From Paenibacillus sp. NAIST15-1 (lineage in GTDB: Bacteria > Bacillota > Bacilli > Paenibacillales > Paenibacillaceae), in assembly GCF_001894745.1 (NCBI RefSeq), contig NZ_BBYF01000004.1, positions 248,001 to 312,000 on the forward strand: a stretch of DNA of 64,000 nucleotides, in the 5' to 3' direction. Both the position numbers and the translations under genes were made by a program. The notes under the pieces are model-generated. The model was not told the origin of the DNA, did not search any database, and saw only the letters and a program-made list of their open reading frames with translations. The first letter of the stretch is position 1, and each line of letters opens with the position of its first letter. Below, in pieces: positions 24,879-34,236 of this stretch.

Positions 24879-25122
24879 CGTCGTTTTCGCCCAATGTTCG
24901 TAAATTATTTTTTAAATACCATTCAACTTCACTATTATAGATATATATATGAGCAAAACCCGAACAATATAACATTATCTCTTTGAGAAGCATCTTACCA
25001 TAGAAAGGTAAATACATCGTTCGTCAGGTTAGCATCTACCCAAATCTAGGTTCTCGATATATCATTTACCTATATGATCTAACTCACACCAATGAATGGG
25101 CATACTGATTGGAGGTTCGCGT

Positions 25123-26382
25123 ATGAACGCGCAGGAACCCCCCTACGGGGAAGGACTTATTATTGATAAGTTATATGTGACGAAGGGCAATTCCACACTG
25201 TTAGATGCGCTGAGCGTACAAATACATCCCGGACAATGCATTGCAGTGCAAAGCAACCATATTACGGGACAGTTAATTATCGATTTGCTTATGAATCGCG
25301 CTAAGCCCTCTGCCGGCAGTGTAACCTGGCGTGGAGTGCCACTCTCTTCTGCCTCACTCGCCACCAAAATCGGCTGGATTCGGCAGGGCGATCCCCTCTA
25401 CGAGCGATTAACACCGAAGGATGCCCTTATCTTCTATATGAAGATGTATGGAGCCTACCATAAAGATCGACTTGAGCAGCTATTGAAGCTAACCGGTCTG
25501 CATGAGTGCGTGAATACGCCGCTTGGCAAATGTACGTTATCTGAGCAGCGCCGATTCCACTTGGCGAGAGCCGCCGCTCATCGTCCGGAACTAATCGTCA
25601 TCGAGGATCCCGAATTTCACATGGACTTGGAGAGCAGCTACCTGCTTCGGCAATGGATCAACACTATGTGCGAAGAAGGCGCTTCAATTTTCATGACCGT
25701 GCCTTCCTTAGAAAGCGCGCTTACGATGACCAACCATGTCGTTCGCTTAACACCATCGGGCTTCAAGTCCGTTATCATTGAGGATGAGGCACCTGAAACA
25801 GGGGCACTTCCGGAAGTTGAGATCATTGAAAATGACGAGCACACAACCGATGCTGTTCAGCAAGTGCTAGCAGCGGTAGCCGAAGATGGTGGACAAGAAG
25901 GTACCGGAACGACGAAGTCTCTGAATGAAGATGTTAGCAGCCAACCATCAACCAAGGACAAGAAGTCCACATTACAAGCCGCTGAGAACGAAGAGGACGA
26001 GCCTGAATCCGCTGCATCTGGACAACGCTTCGTCCCTCAAATCAGCTTCGATAAGATTCCAGCGCGCATCGAAGACAAAATCGTGCTTATCGATCCACTG
26101 GAACTGAATTATATTGAAAGCCAAGACGGGGCTTCCCAACTTTATATGCATTCGGGTTCCCTCCCCTGTACAATGACGCTGACGGAACTGGAGCGCAAGC
26201 TTAAGGCATTCGGATTTTTCCGTTGCCACCGTTCTTACTTGGTCAACCTGCAGCGTGTACGCGAGGTCATTATTTGGTCGCGCAACAGCTACAGCCTTGT
26301 CCTCGATGATGAGAATAAGAGCAAGGTACCACTCTCCAAGAATAAATATGAGGAAATGAAGGCCATTATGGGGATCGGATAA
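25123..26382 (+). CDS. Degenerate ABC ATPase fused to a LytTR DNA-binding domain
   Basis: The protein has 419 residues. Positions 10-215 follow an ABC ATPase fold, but the nucleotide site is broken. The Walker A position reads AVQSNHITGQLI without the GKS/T, the signature reads TLSEQRR instead of LSGGQ, and Walker B is kept as ELIVIEDPEF. A charged, disordered linker of about 100 residues follows. Residues 305-419 form a LytTR domain (LNYIESQDGASQLYMHSG, FFRCHRSYLVNL). I read it as a transcription factor using a dead ATPase as sensor or as a docking surface for the ABC transporter encoded next. GGAGG precedes the ATG at 25123 by 7 bases. A terminator separates it from the transporter genes. 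Confidence 0.82.
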   Translation: MNAQEPPYGEGLIIDKLYVTKGNSTLLDALSVQIHPGQCIAVQSNHITGQLIIDLLMNRAKPSAGSVTWRGVPLSSASLATKIGWIRQGDPLYERLTPKDALIFYMKMYGAYHKDRLEQLLKLTGLHECVNTPLGKCTLSEQRRFHLARAAAHRPELIVIEDPEFHMDLESSYLLRQWINTMCEEGASIFMTVPSLESALTMTNHVVRLTPSGFKSVIIEDEAPETGALPEVEIIENDEHTTDAVQQVLAAVAEDGGQEGTGTTKSLNEDVSSQPSTKDKKSTLQAAENEEDEPESAASGQRFVPQISFDKIPARIEDKIVLIDPLELNYIESQDGASQLYMHSGSLPCTMTLTELERKLKAFGFFRCHRSYLVNLQRVREVIIWSRNSYSLVLDDENKSKVPLSKNKYEEMKAIMGIG

Positions 26383-26445
26383 TTCGTCATCTACGCCATT
26401 CATCAGGAAAAGCTGTATTATCCACTCTCTCATTGGTTCCATTCC

Positions 26446-26497
26446 CCCCGCGAAATGCTCCATTCAACCTCTGGAGCACTCTATTCGCGGGGTTTTT
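26446..26497 (+). terminator. Terminator of the LytTR fusion gene
   Basis: CCCCGCGAA pairs with TTCGCGGGG, with an inner TGCTCC/GGAGCA pair, followed by TTTTT. Confidence 0.85.
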
Positions 26498-26645
26498 GAG
26501 GTGATGATCACCCTTTCGCGATACGATAAGGATGTCGACAGGGACGGCAACGCGGCAATGAGCCGACTCAGCCGCAAGCGAATAATAGCGGCACCGGCAT
26601 TCATATCGTACACAATATCATTTATATAAAGCGAGGGTGACTCAC

Positions 26646-27500
26646 ATGGAACCAATTATTGAAGTGAGAGCAATGACCAAGACATTCGGCAATAAGCAAG
26701 CCATCAAGCCAATTGACTTCACAATTGAACGCGGTGAAATCTTCGGATTTCTGGGGCCTAGCGGCTCCGGCAAGACGACAACCGTTAAGATACTGACTGG
26801 TCAACTGCTTCCTACGTCAGGCACAGCCCGCGTATTTGGCGTAGACATCGCAAAGATGAAGGATTCGGAACGCCAGCAGCATCTGTCTCGCATCGGCATA
26901 TTAACGGATAACAGTACCTTGTACGATCGGCTCACCATTGAAGACAATCTTGTATTGTTCTGCAAGCTGTATAATGTGCCAACGAGCCGAGTACAGGAAG
27001 CGCTGGAGCAGGTTAACTTAACGAATGAACGCAAAACGGCTGTTAAACAGTTGTCCAAAGGGATGAAGCAGCGGGTAACACTCGCACGCGCCTTGCTCCA
27101 TAAGCCCGATGTTTTGTTCTTAGATGAACCGACATCTGCTCTTGATCCAACAAATACGAAACGAATTCATGAGGCGCTGCGCGAACTTAACCGCATGGGC
27201 ACAACCATTTTCCTGACGACACATGACATGGAAGAAGCAGAATCGCTGTGCGATCGCATTGCATTCCTCCATAATGGATGCATTGCTGCCATGGATACAC
27301 CGCAGCAGCTGCGGCTAGCCCATATGGATCATGGCATTACGGTTGTTACAACAGATGGAACCCATACCGTTGAGCGCGACGAGAGTGGAGCCAAGCGCAT
27401 TCATGACTGGATGGCTTCCGGCAAGCTAGTATCGATCCATTCGAACGAACCGACATTAAGCGATATTTTCATTAAAGTGACTGGAGGCGTATTACAATGA
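26646..27500 (+). CDS. ABC transporter ATP-binding protein
   Basis: A complete, active-looking ATPase of 284 residues. Walker A GPSGSGKTTT is near residue 38, the signature QLSKGMKQR near residue 135, Walker B VLFLDEPTSALDP near residue 155 and the switch His in IFLTTHDMEEAE near residue 190. The C-terminal 70 residues resemble drug or Na-efflux type exporters. It pairs with the ABC-2 permease that overlaps it by four bases. The start is the ATG at 26646 after GAGGGTGA. The substrate is unknown; antibiotic or lantibiotic export is a common role for this type. The LytTR fusion gene upstream is the likely regulator. Confidence 0.9.
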   Translation: MEPIIEVRAMTKTFGNKQAIKPIDFTIERGEIFGFLGPSGSGKTTTVKILTGQLLPTSGTARVFGVDIAKMKDSERQQHLSRIGILTDNSTLYDRLTIEDNLVLFCKLYNVPTSRVQEALEQVNLTNERKTAVKQLSKGMKQRVTLARALLHKPDVLFLDEPTSALDPTNTKRIHEALRELNRMGTTIFLTTHDMEEAESLCDRIAFLHNGCIAAMDTPQQLRLAHMDHGITVVTTDGTHTVERDESGAKRIHDWMASGKLVSIHSNEPTLSDIFIKVTGGVLQ

Positions 27501-28210
27501 CATTTTCGATAAATCGTGTATCTGCAATGATTCAGAAGGAATGGAAAGACGCTCTGAAGAATCAAATGCTTTTAATCACTGCCGCTTTGCCGCTTATTTT
27601 CGCTTTTATGTTCAGCAAAGGAGAAGCCAGTGATGGCGCCACTCTTCTGATGATGCCAGTTAATATGGCGCTGCTCATGACCTGTTTATTTGTTCAATCT
27701 ATGATCGTTGCGGAAGAGAAGGAGAAGCATACGCTGCGCGTACTGATGCTGTCCCCTGCCAAGCCGATCGAAGTATTGCTGGGCAAGAGCGCAATCTCCG
27801 TATTCTTGACCGTATGTGCGCTTGTCGCAACATTTCTGATTGCAAATACACCAGCTCTTCCGCTTGTCGGTCTTGTTATGCTGATTGTACCAAGTCTGAT
27901 CATGTATGTAGCATTCGGAACTCTTACCGGTTTGCTTTCCCGTACGATGATGGAAACTTCTTTTGTAGGTATGCCGCTGATGATCATCTTCTTGATGGGG
28001 CCAATGTTCAAGTCTATCTTTAATAGCACCCTAGTAAATACGATTGTGGATTACTTGCCAACATCTCAATTGTCAGCAGCAGCCGAGAAACTGTGGGACG
28101 GACAAGGAATATCATCCATTTTAATCCATACTGGCATCATCTCCATCTGGATGGCTGCAGCGATTATCATTACATTGATTGTATATCGCAGCAAGCGTTA
28201 CGACGCATAA
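27497..28210 (+). CDS. ABC-2 type permease
   Basis: The 237-residue protein has an N-terminal cytoplasmic helix (IQKEWKDALKNQMLLI) and about six membrane helices. EEKEKHTLRVLMLSP near residue 75 is the conserved coupling-helix motif of ABC-2 permeases. The ATG overlaps the ATPase stop as ATGA, so the two are translated together. The protein is on the short side for the family, consistent with a homodimeric permease. A terminator follows at 28283. Confidence 0.87.
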   Translation: MTFSINRVSAMIQKEWKDALKNQMLLITAALPLIFAFMFSKGEASDGATLLMMPVNMALLMTCLFVQSMIVAEEKEKHTLRVLMLSPAKPIEVLLGKSAISVFLTVCALVATFLIANTPALPLVGLVMLIVPSLIMYVAFGTLTGLLSRTMMETSFVGMPLMIIFLMGPMFKSIFNSTLVNTIVDYLPTSQLSAAAEKLWDGQGISSILIHTGIISIWMAAAIIITLIVYRSKRYDA

Positions 28211-28282
28211 TGAGCTTGTCCGACAGGAACACCATTATTTCCCGAGAAATATACGGCGGCTTTCTACTCAAGCTGCAACACG

Positions 28283-28329
28283 GACAGCACAGCCCTGGAA
28301 GAGTACACGCTCTCGGCTGTGCTGTCTTT
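28283..28329 (+). terminator. Terminator of the ABC operon
   Basis: GACAGCACAGCC at 28283-28294 pairs perfectly with GGCTGTGCTGTC at 28315-28326, followed by TTTG. Confidence 0.8.
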
Positions 28330-28343
28330 GTGTAATGCAGGTA

Positions 28344-29225
28344 TCACTTGGATCGCTCTTCTACAGATTGCCCCTCCTGCTTGCGCTCGAACAAGTCATT
28401 AAGACCCCATCTGCTCTTCTCCGCGGTCGATTCATCGATCCCGAAATGCCTCACAGCCCTCACGCATGGTTCAGAAAGCAGCTTCTCCAGCAGCTTATCG
28501 ATATGCCATGTACGGCATTTCAATGTTACCTGCAGCAGCACACAGCAATGGCTATCTAGTTCACTTGATTCCTCTAATGGTGGATAGACGGTTGCTCTAG
28601 CCTCCGCTCCTCGATCCACAGGTTCAATGGAAATGTCCGATATGGCAATGTTCTGTTCCTTCAGAATAAACAGAACCTTCCCGATATGAAGCGGTCCGTC
28701 CGAAATAACAAGCGCAAGCTGCCTTACAGAGGCTGATTTCGAGAAGAGCGAGAATTTTTTCTCCAGCTTGTTCAACATGAATAAGCTGAAGAATGCGGTA
28801 AATGCGGTCAGTAGCGCTCCGTAGTAGAAGCCTGCTCCAACTGCCAAGCCTATCGCGGCAACTACCCACAAAGAGGCGGCAGTCGTTAGTCCTGATACGG
28901 TCATGCCCGTCCTAAGTATCGTTCCCGCACCAAGAAATCCGATCCCACTAATCACTTGAGCTGCTAGCCGGGCAGGGTCCATGCGTACATTCGTTTCATA
29001 AATAAAGCTTGAAAAGCCGTAACTCGACAACATCATAATGAGCGCAGAACCAAGACAAACGAGAATATGCGTACGGAATCCAGCCGCATGCTCCCCAAAT
29101 TCGCGCTCCAATCCAATTGCTCCGCCCAACACAACGGCAGTGACGACACGCAGGGTAAGCTCCAGCATGCCGATTTGCCATACTTCTGGATGAACGCCTA
29201 ATTCCATAATTCGTATCAGCCTCAT
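28344..29225 (-). CDS. MgtC/SapB-family membrane protein
   Basis: The 293-residue protein has about five N-terminal helices with the MgtC landmarks LGGAIGLEREFGEHAAGFRT near residue 34, ARLAAQVISGIGFLGAGTIL near residue 85 and GLTTAASLWVVAAIGLAVG near residue 112. A C-terminal cytoplasmic ACT-like domain of about 120 residues follows. The family is linked to magnesium limitation and control of ATP synthase or ion transporters; in soil bacteria its role is poorly known. The start is uncertain: the ATG at 29225 and one six codons later both lack a clear ribosome-binding site. It converges with the ABC operon. Confidence 0.82.
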   Translation of the reverse strand: MRLIRIMELGVHPEVWQIGMLELTLRVVTAVVLGGAIGLEREFGEHAAGFRTHILVCLGSALIMMLSSYGFSSFIYETNVRMDPARLAAQVISGIGFLGAGTILRTGMTVSGLTTAASLWVVAAIGLAVGAGFYYGALLTAFTAFFSLFMLNKLEKKFSLFSKSASVRQLALVISDGPLHIGKVLFILKEQNIAISDISIEPVDRGAEARATVYPPLEESSELDSHCCVLLQVTLKCRTWHIDKLLEKLLSEPCVRAVRHFGIDESTAEKSRWGLNDLFERKQEGQSVEERSK

Positions 29226-29540
29226 TCGTAGATGCCCGGTTCCAACCGCAGATCAAATAGTGGAGAATGAGTATGGGCACATTGTTATTATTTTTTGTAA
29301 GCGCTTCCTGTAAGAGATCTGTTAAATCCTCTCACCCCCGCACTACATCTGGATGCAGCTTCTCAAGCAATATCCATGTTGAACATCATCGTCTCTTCGA
29401 TTAAACCTTAGAGTTCCTGCTCCATATAAGTAAGGCGGGAAAATCGAGTATATAATCTGGATTATATGCGCTTGTCACCAAAGTAGAACGAATCGTTTAT
29501 TATTCTTCATTCGATAAGTGACACTTGAGAGATTATACTC
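29226..29540. other. Intergenic stretch without a recognisable gene
   Basis: The AT content rises from about 29300 onward. I see no ORF, strong terminator or regulatory RNA I can defend. It begins an AT-rich accessory patch that reaches to about 30400. Confidence 0.5.
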
Positions 29541-29819
29541 TCACTTACAAAAAATTCTTGTTGTTACCTGTTTAACTGTATTTCGTACTAAAAGTAGAAT
29601 GCCATACACGATAAAGACATTTACCGCATATAAATCAAGCCTCCATGAACATTCTACTGCATTTCTCCATAAAAAAACTTCACTTGCATGACCTAACGGC
29701 TCCTTTGGACCATAGAAAACAAAGGGAACCGGAAATCCTAATTGTTTGCCATTATTTCCAATTAGTAATAAAAGAAAAGGCACGATCAAGCTAACAACAA
29801 AAATAAATTTACTTTTCAT
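29541..29819 (-). CDS. Small hypothetical membrane protein, 92 aa
   Basis: Two hydrophobic segments (residues 5-22 and about 63-79) flank an extracytoplasmic loop with GFPVPFVFYGP and a single cysteine in VECSW. AAGGAG lies 9 bases before the ATG at 29819. Codon use is AT-richer than that of its neighbours. I do not recognise the family. It sits next to a broken secreted-protein gene on the other strand, in a patch that looks like recently acquired or decaying DNA. Confidence 0.6.
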   Translation of the reverse strand: MKSKFIFVVSLIVPFLLLLIGNNGKQLGFPVPFVFYGPKEPLGHASEVFLWRNAVECSWRLDLYAVNVFIVYGILLLVRNTVKQVTTRIFCK

Positions 29820-29881
29820 CAACACAATCTCCTTTTTACCATTGAAATTTACATATACACAAAAAAATAGGAGAGTATTAC

Positions 29882-30200
29882 ATGTCTAAAAACTTACTTC
29901 ATTGTTTTTTCACTAGTACCGATTTTTTCACTGGCAAGTTCTGCGTTTGCTGAAGAAGGAAAAAATGTTTTAACGTTCGAGCAGAAGGAGCAATTGAAGG
30001 ATATTGAAAAAAAGTATACGGCGATGTTGAAATTTTCTTTCCTGATTCTATTGGATCAGAACAGTTATTCTTGAACTCTACCGATTCTTCGGAAAGAATG
30101 AAATTCAATTCCGTAGAAGAACTTGAAGCATTTATCGATGTTTTAAAATCTGAACAAATCGTCGCCTTCCTGGCGATAATTATACGGAATACCTGCAGCT
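29882..30200 (+). pseudogene. Frameshifted remnant of a secreted protein gene
   Basis: An ATG with a TAGGAGAG ribosome-binding site opens a frame that stops after 23 codons. In another frame there is a clean signal peptide, FSLVPIFSLASSAFAEEG, followed by VLTFEQKEQLKDIEKKYT. Near 30024 the sensible frame changes again to VEIFFPDSIGSEQLFLNS and SVEELEAFIDVLKSEQIV, then breaks near 30165. At least two frameshifts are needed to join these pieces. I infer a dead gene for a small exported protein; its family is unknown. Confidence 0.65.
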
Positions 30201-30400
30201 CGTGCTTTTACTATAGCCTATGCAGCTCAGCGCTTCTGCTCTACTGCTCCGCTGTTCGTTATTTCAAATATGTTTCCATTCCCCCCTCCTATTGCTCCTT
30301 TTAACCGACAAAAGGTACTTTTCAACCGGAATATAAGGAATGAACATATAGATGCCTATAGAATAAGGGTATCAAATCAATCGAGGGGACGTTGAATCAA

Positions 30401-30613
30401 ATGATGAAGAAGCAAAATGAAAAGAACACTTGGACTTGGAGCGCATTGAAATCGAAGAGAGCATTTTGGTTATATTCCGGAATCGCATTAGGTGCGGTTT
30501 TGGGTCATCTTACTAATAATCTGGGTACATTCGTGGCTGTTGGCTTATGTACCGGTGAGGCCATGTGGAAGACGTATCAGAGACAAGTTAGCACACAGCA
30601 TGCAGAAGGATAA
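30401..30613 (+). CDS. Small hypothetical protein with one or two membrane segments, 70 aa
   Basis: The charged N-terminus MMKKQNEKNTWTWSALKSKR is followed by a hydrophobic stretch LYSGIALGAVLGHLTNNLGT. A GAGGGG ribosome-binding site lies 12 bases before the ATG at 30401; an in-frame TTG at 30392 is too close to it. A strong terminator follows 14 bases after the stop, which supports a real transcribed gene. No family recognised. Confidence 0.6.
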   Translation: MMKKQNEKNTWTWSALKSKRAFWLYSGIALGAVLGHLTNNLGTFVAVGLCTGEAMWKTYQRQVSTQHAEG

Positions 30614-30627
30614 GCTGTACATAAATG

Positions 30628-30667
30628 AAGCGAGACTGCCGAATAAGGCGAACGGTCTCGCTTTTTT
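30628..30667 (+). terminator. Intrinsic terminator
   Basis: AAGCGAGAC pairs with GTCTCGCTT and is followed by TTTTTT. Confidence 0.85.
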
Positions 30668-30693
30668 AGTGTTATCAGCCCTGCTTAACCGCC

Positions 30694-30987
30694 TTACTTC
30701 TGAAATAAACGCGCTTGCAGGCTCGCATCTGCCTTCGTAGGACGGAAGGCAATATAATGATATTCCGCCACACCATGTACATAGAAAGGATCCTGCTCGA
30801 TATAGGAGCGAGCTTCCTCCTCTGTCTGCGCATCAACGACGATAATTCCGCCTGTACGAGGCTCCTTCGGCCCAGATAGCAGAAATACACCCTTCGCATA
30901 ATGCTCGTCCAAAAACGCACGATGGGCATCCAAATGCACATCCACATCGCTCATCGGCTTCGTATAGCTTAGCTCTACAACATACAT
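30694..30987 (-). CDS. YciI-family protein
   Basis: The 97-residue protein is a complete YCII domain. Landmarks are HLDAHRAFLDEHYAKGVFLL near residue 17 with the conserved His, SGPKEPRTGGIIVVDA near residue 38, and DPFYVHGVAEYHYIAFRP near residue 65 with the second His and Asp. Members are small ferredoxin-fold dimers; some act on chlorinated or muconolactone-like substrates, but most have no known reaction. GGGGGAG lies 8 bases before the ATG. Single-gene unit. Confidence 0.88.
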   Translation of the reverse strand: MYVVELSYTKPMSDVDVHLDAHRAFLDEHYAKGVFLLSGPKEPRTGGIIVVDAQTEEEARSYIEQDPFYVHGVAEYHYIAFRPTKADASLQARLFQK

Positions 30988-31271
30988 TGCTTGTACTCCC
31001 CCTTGATCTGCTTCATAAACATAGAAGCAGCCGATGCATCAAGTATTTCGCACGAACCGAATGAAGTCAAGAACTGCTCTGTTGACTCCTAGGTATACCT
31101 CACAATGAATGACTTAGAAGAGATTATCAAAACATAGAAAATACAGGTGTGCTGCACCTTATTTTATTGTCACTTTTTGCTAACCATTCAACTCTTGGAA
31201 TTCAACTCTATTTGTATTAAAGTAAACGATGTTGCATAAATATACCGCACTCCAAGGAGACTTATTCATAC

Positions 31272-32657
31272 ATGATAGCTAAGAACGACAACAATCAGCA
31301 AGATCCCTTGCATTCCCAGCAATTGAATATGGGTGGTCTGCTGCATTTCGCAATTCCATCCTTGCTCGGATTGTTTCTCTTCGTCATTCCGATTCCATGG
31401 AATGGTGAAGTGACCGTACCCATTGCATTTCTGGCCAAGCTCATCGGACAATGGCTTGCGCCGTGGCTCCCGCTTGCCGCCACAGTTATCATTGTATTGG
31501 CGTGGCTGGGGACGGCTTATACTTACTTGCGGAAGCCGGCTAATCTGCTGCAGCTTCCATTATGGAAGGCACTGTTCGCCATCTCTCCCTTCTGGTTCGC
31601 CGCACGGACGGTAGGCATGATATTTGCCTTCATCACCTATTTCCAGATTGGACCTGAGTGGATATGGTCGGAGCATACTGGAGGCATGCTGCTTACGAGC
31701 TTGATTCCAGGCTTGTTCGTCGTATTTATGCTCGCTGGCTTGCTCCTGCCGCTATTGGTTGATTTCGGACTTCTTGAATTTTTCGGTACGCTTATGACCA
31801 AGATTATGCGGCCTATCTTCACCTTGCCGGGCCGTTCTTCCATCAACTGCATGGCATCATGGCTTGGCGACGGTACAATCGGAGTCATGATGACAAGCAA
31901 ACAGTACGAGGCTGGGTACTATACGAAGCGTGAAGCTGCCGTAATCGGCACAACATTCACAGCTGTATCTATAACTTTCAGCTTCATCGTTTTAAGCAAC
32001 GTGAACCTGGCGCATATGTTTCTTCCGTTCTATGTGACGGTCACATTAGCTGGCATGATTGCAGCCATCATTATGCCGCGCATACCGCCGTTGTCGCGCA
32101 AGCCAGACACGTATGCGCCAGGCGCAACCCCAGCAGAGGATGAATCGATCCCATCTGCGTGGAGCCCTTGGCAATGGGGACTTCGTCAAGCGGTAAGCAA
32201 GGCAAGACAACATGAAGGAGCCGGTTCCTTCATGCGGGAAGGCTGTAAAAATACGATTGACCTATGGATTGGCGTGATTCCCGTTGTTATGGCCATCGGC
32301 ACCATCGCCGTAGCCATTGCAGAGTATACCCCAATCTTCCAATGGCTCGGCGCACCGTTCATCCCGATTTTGCAGCTGTTGGGACTCCCCGAAGCAGCGG
32401 CGGCATCGCAGACGATATTGGTTGGATTCGCGGACATGTTTCTGCCTACGGTGCTGGGTTCCGGGATCGAAAGTGAGATGACCAGGTTCGTCATTGCCGC
32501 TCTATCCGTCACGCAGCTCATCTATATGTCTGAGGTAGGTGGATTGCTGTTAGGCTCCAAGCTGCCTGTTAATATGAAGGATCTATTTATTATTTTCCTG
32601 CTCCGTACGTTAATTACATTGCCGATTATCGCAATCGCTGCACATCTACTGTTCTGA
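31272..32657 (+). CDS. yjiH: YjiH-family membrane protein (nucleoside-recognition Gate domain)
   Basis: A 461-residue protein with about ten helices. SWLGDGTIGVMMTSKQYEAG near residue 195 and ASQTILVGFADMFLPTVLGSG near residue 375 are the two Gate-type repeats shared with nucleoside transporters and spore maturation proteins SpmA/SpmB. A hydrophilic loop of about 45 residues separates the halves. Function is unknown; transport of a nucleoside-like or other organic solute is assumed for the family. AAGGAG lies 12 bases before the ATG. It ends at its own terminator. Confidence 0.83.
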   Translation: MIAKNDNNQQDPLHSQQLNMGGLLHFAIPSLLGLFLFVIPIPWNGEVTVPIAFLAKLIGQWLAPWLPLAATVIIVLAWLGTAYTYLRKPANLLQLPLWKALFAISPFWFAARTVGMIFAFITYFQIGPEWIWSEHTGGMLLTSLIPGLFVVFMLAGLLLPLLVDFGLLEFFGTLMTKIMRPIFTLPGRSSINCMASWLGDGTIGVMMTSKQYEAGYYTKREAAVIGTTFTAVSITFSFIVLSNVNLAHMFLPFYVTVTLAGMIAAIIMPRIPPLSRKPDTYAPGATPAEDESIPSAWSPWQWGLRQAVSKARQHEGAGSFMREGCKNTIDLWIGVIPVVMAIGTIAVAIAEYTPIFQWLGAPFIPILQLLGLPEAAAASQTILVGFADMFLPTVLGSGIESEMTRFVIAALSVTQLIYMSEVGGLLLGSKLPVNMKDLFIIFLLRTLITLPIIAIAAHLLF

Positions 32658-32674
32658 TTGTGAAAATCTAAGAT

Positions 32675-32729
32675 ATGGCTCTGTCTTGCGAGATATTTTC
32701 TAATTTTCTCCAAGATCAGGGCCATTTTC
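32675..32729 (+). terminator. Intrinsic terminator of the yjiH-like gene
   Basis: ATGGCTCTGTCTTG pairs imperfectly with CAAGATCAGGGCCAT, followed by TTTTC. From 32730 to 32940 I see no further gene. Confidence 0.7.
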
Positions 32730-32940
32730 TATATTGCAACAATGATCAAAAACGATTATCGTTACATCATTCCATCCTTATGACAACGTTCACCTTAGAA
32801 ATAGATTTTCTCTCATCCTTGAAACTTCATCTTATTAGAACTATGAACCACAAGCTGAGCCGACAAGGCAGCTCTTTCGCCTGATTTCCAATGTCGATCA
32901 CTGCTCTGCTATGGATTCGCCTCAGGAAAGGAGTTCTTCC

Positions 32941-34236
32941 ATGGACAACAAATCATCTTCATCATCTATTGCAGCATCCTCGCAGGGACACTCGCCATCA
33001 CGAACGGAGTCCCCAAGCTTGGAGCCAAAAGCACATCTCCAAGCGGACACCATATTCCGCATTCTGCTTGCGATCAGCTTCGTTCACTTGTTCAATGATT
33101 CGATTCAGGCTGTTATTCCAGCAATCTTCCCTATCCTCAAGTCATCGATGAATCTTACATACGCCCAGATCGGTTGGATCTCCTTTGCGATTAACGTGAC
33201 TGCCTCCCTGCTTCAGCCTGTGGTTGGGTATGCTGCGGATCGCAGACCAACACCTGCACTGCTTCCTATCGGCATGTGCTTCACCTTCGCTGGTGTATTG
33301 CTGCTTGCCTATGCTCCGAATTATATTCTGGTGCTGCTTGCCGTTGTGCTCGTCGGCTTCGGATCAGCCGCCTTCCATCCAGAAGGGATGAGAGTAGCCC
33401 ATATGGCTGCCGGCGCCCGCAAAGGGCTGGCTCAATCCATCTTCCAAGTTGGCGGCAATGCAGGGCAATCCCTTGCACCGATGCTGACCAAGTGGATATT
33501 CATCCCCTTCGGACAATCAGGCGCACTCGTATTTACATTCGTTGCAGGGGCAGGTATCGCGGTACAAACCTATATTGCACGCTGGTATCGAGCGATGCTC
33601 GATAGTGGTTATGCATTCAAGAAGCGGCACCAGGCACGCACGATGGATCCATCGAAGCGCAGCCGTATTCAATCTGCTACGATTATTTTAGTTGTGCTCG
33701 TCTTCGCGCGTTCTTGGTACACTGCCGCCATCGGCAGCTATTATTCGTTTTACTTGATGGAAGCCTATCATTTGACGCTCGATGATGCGCAAATTTATAT
33801 TTTCTTATTCCTCGGAGCAGGGGCAGTGGGAACATTCTTCGGCGGTCCGCTTGCTGATCGTTTTGGAAGACGCAATCTCATTCTAGCATCGATGCTCGGC
33901 ACTGCTCCCCTTGCCCTTGTACTACCTTATCTGCCGCTGTTCTGGGCCGGTGTTGTGCTCGCGATTACAGGATTCATCCTCTTATCCAGCTTCTCGGTTA
34001 CCGTCATATACGCGCAGCTGCTGCATCCCGGCAACATCGGAACCGTATCGGGGCTAATTACGGGATTTGCCTTCGGAATGGGCGGGATTGGCGCATTGGC
34101 ACTTGGTTATTTCATTGATACATGGGGGATTGAAGCTGTAATGATCGTGTGTGGATTTCTCCCCTTAATCGGCCTCCTCACTTGGATGCTGCCAAACGAC
34201 AACACGCTCCATCAATGGGCAAAAGAAATATCGTAG
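32941..34236 (+). CDS. MFS transporter, fosmidomycin-resistance (Fsr)-like
   Basis: 431 residues, about 12 helices after a Ser-rich, polar N-terminus of about 45 residues. AISFVHLFNDSIQAVIPAIF near residue 46 and SLLQPVVGYAADRRPTP near residue 90 are typical of the Fsr branch. GGPLADRFGRRNLILAS near residue 300 is the second motif A loop. It probably exports a small amphipathic compound by proton antiport; no regulator is next to it. The ATG at 32941 has AAAGGAG 7 bases upstream. The long Ser-rich N-terminus is unusual. Confidence 0.85.
   Translation: MDNKSSSSSIAASSQGHSPSRTESPSLEPKAHLQADTIFRILLAISFVHLFNDSIQAVIPAIFPILKSSMNLTYAQIGWISFAINVTASLLQPVVGYAADRRPTPALLPIGMCFTFAGVLLLAYAPNYILVLLAVVLVGFGSAAFHPEGMRVAHMAAGARKGLAQSIFQVGGNAGQSLAPMLTKWIFIPFGQSGALVFTFVAGAGIAVQTYIARWYRAMLDSGYAFKKRHQARTMDPSKRSRIQSATIILVVLVFARSWYTAAIGSYYSFYLMEAYHLTLDDAQIYIFLFLGAGAVGTFFGGPLADRFGRRNLILASMLGTAPLALVLPYLPLFWAGVVLAITGFILLSSFSVTVIYAQLLHPGNIGTVSGLITGFAFGMGGIGALALGYFIDTWGIEAVMIVCGFLPLIGLLTWMLPNDNTLHQWAKEIS

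Noticed and set aside
24814-25017. 67-codon minus-strand frame
   Set aside because: It contains the TTGACT/TACAAT promoter of the riboswitch leader, and no ribosome-binding site precedes it.
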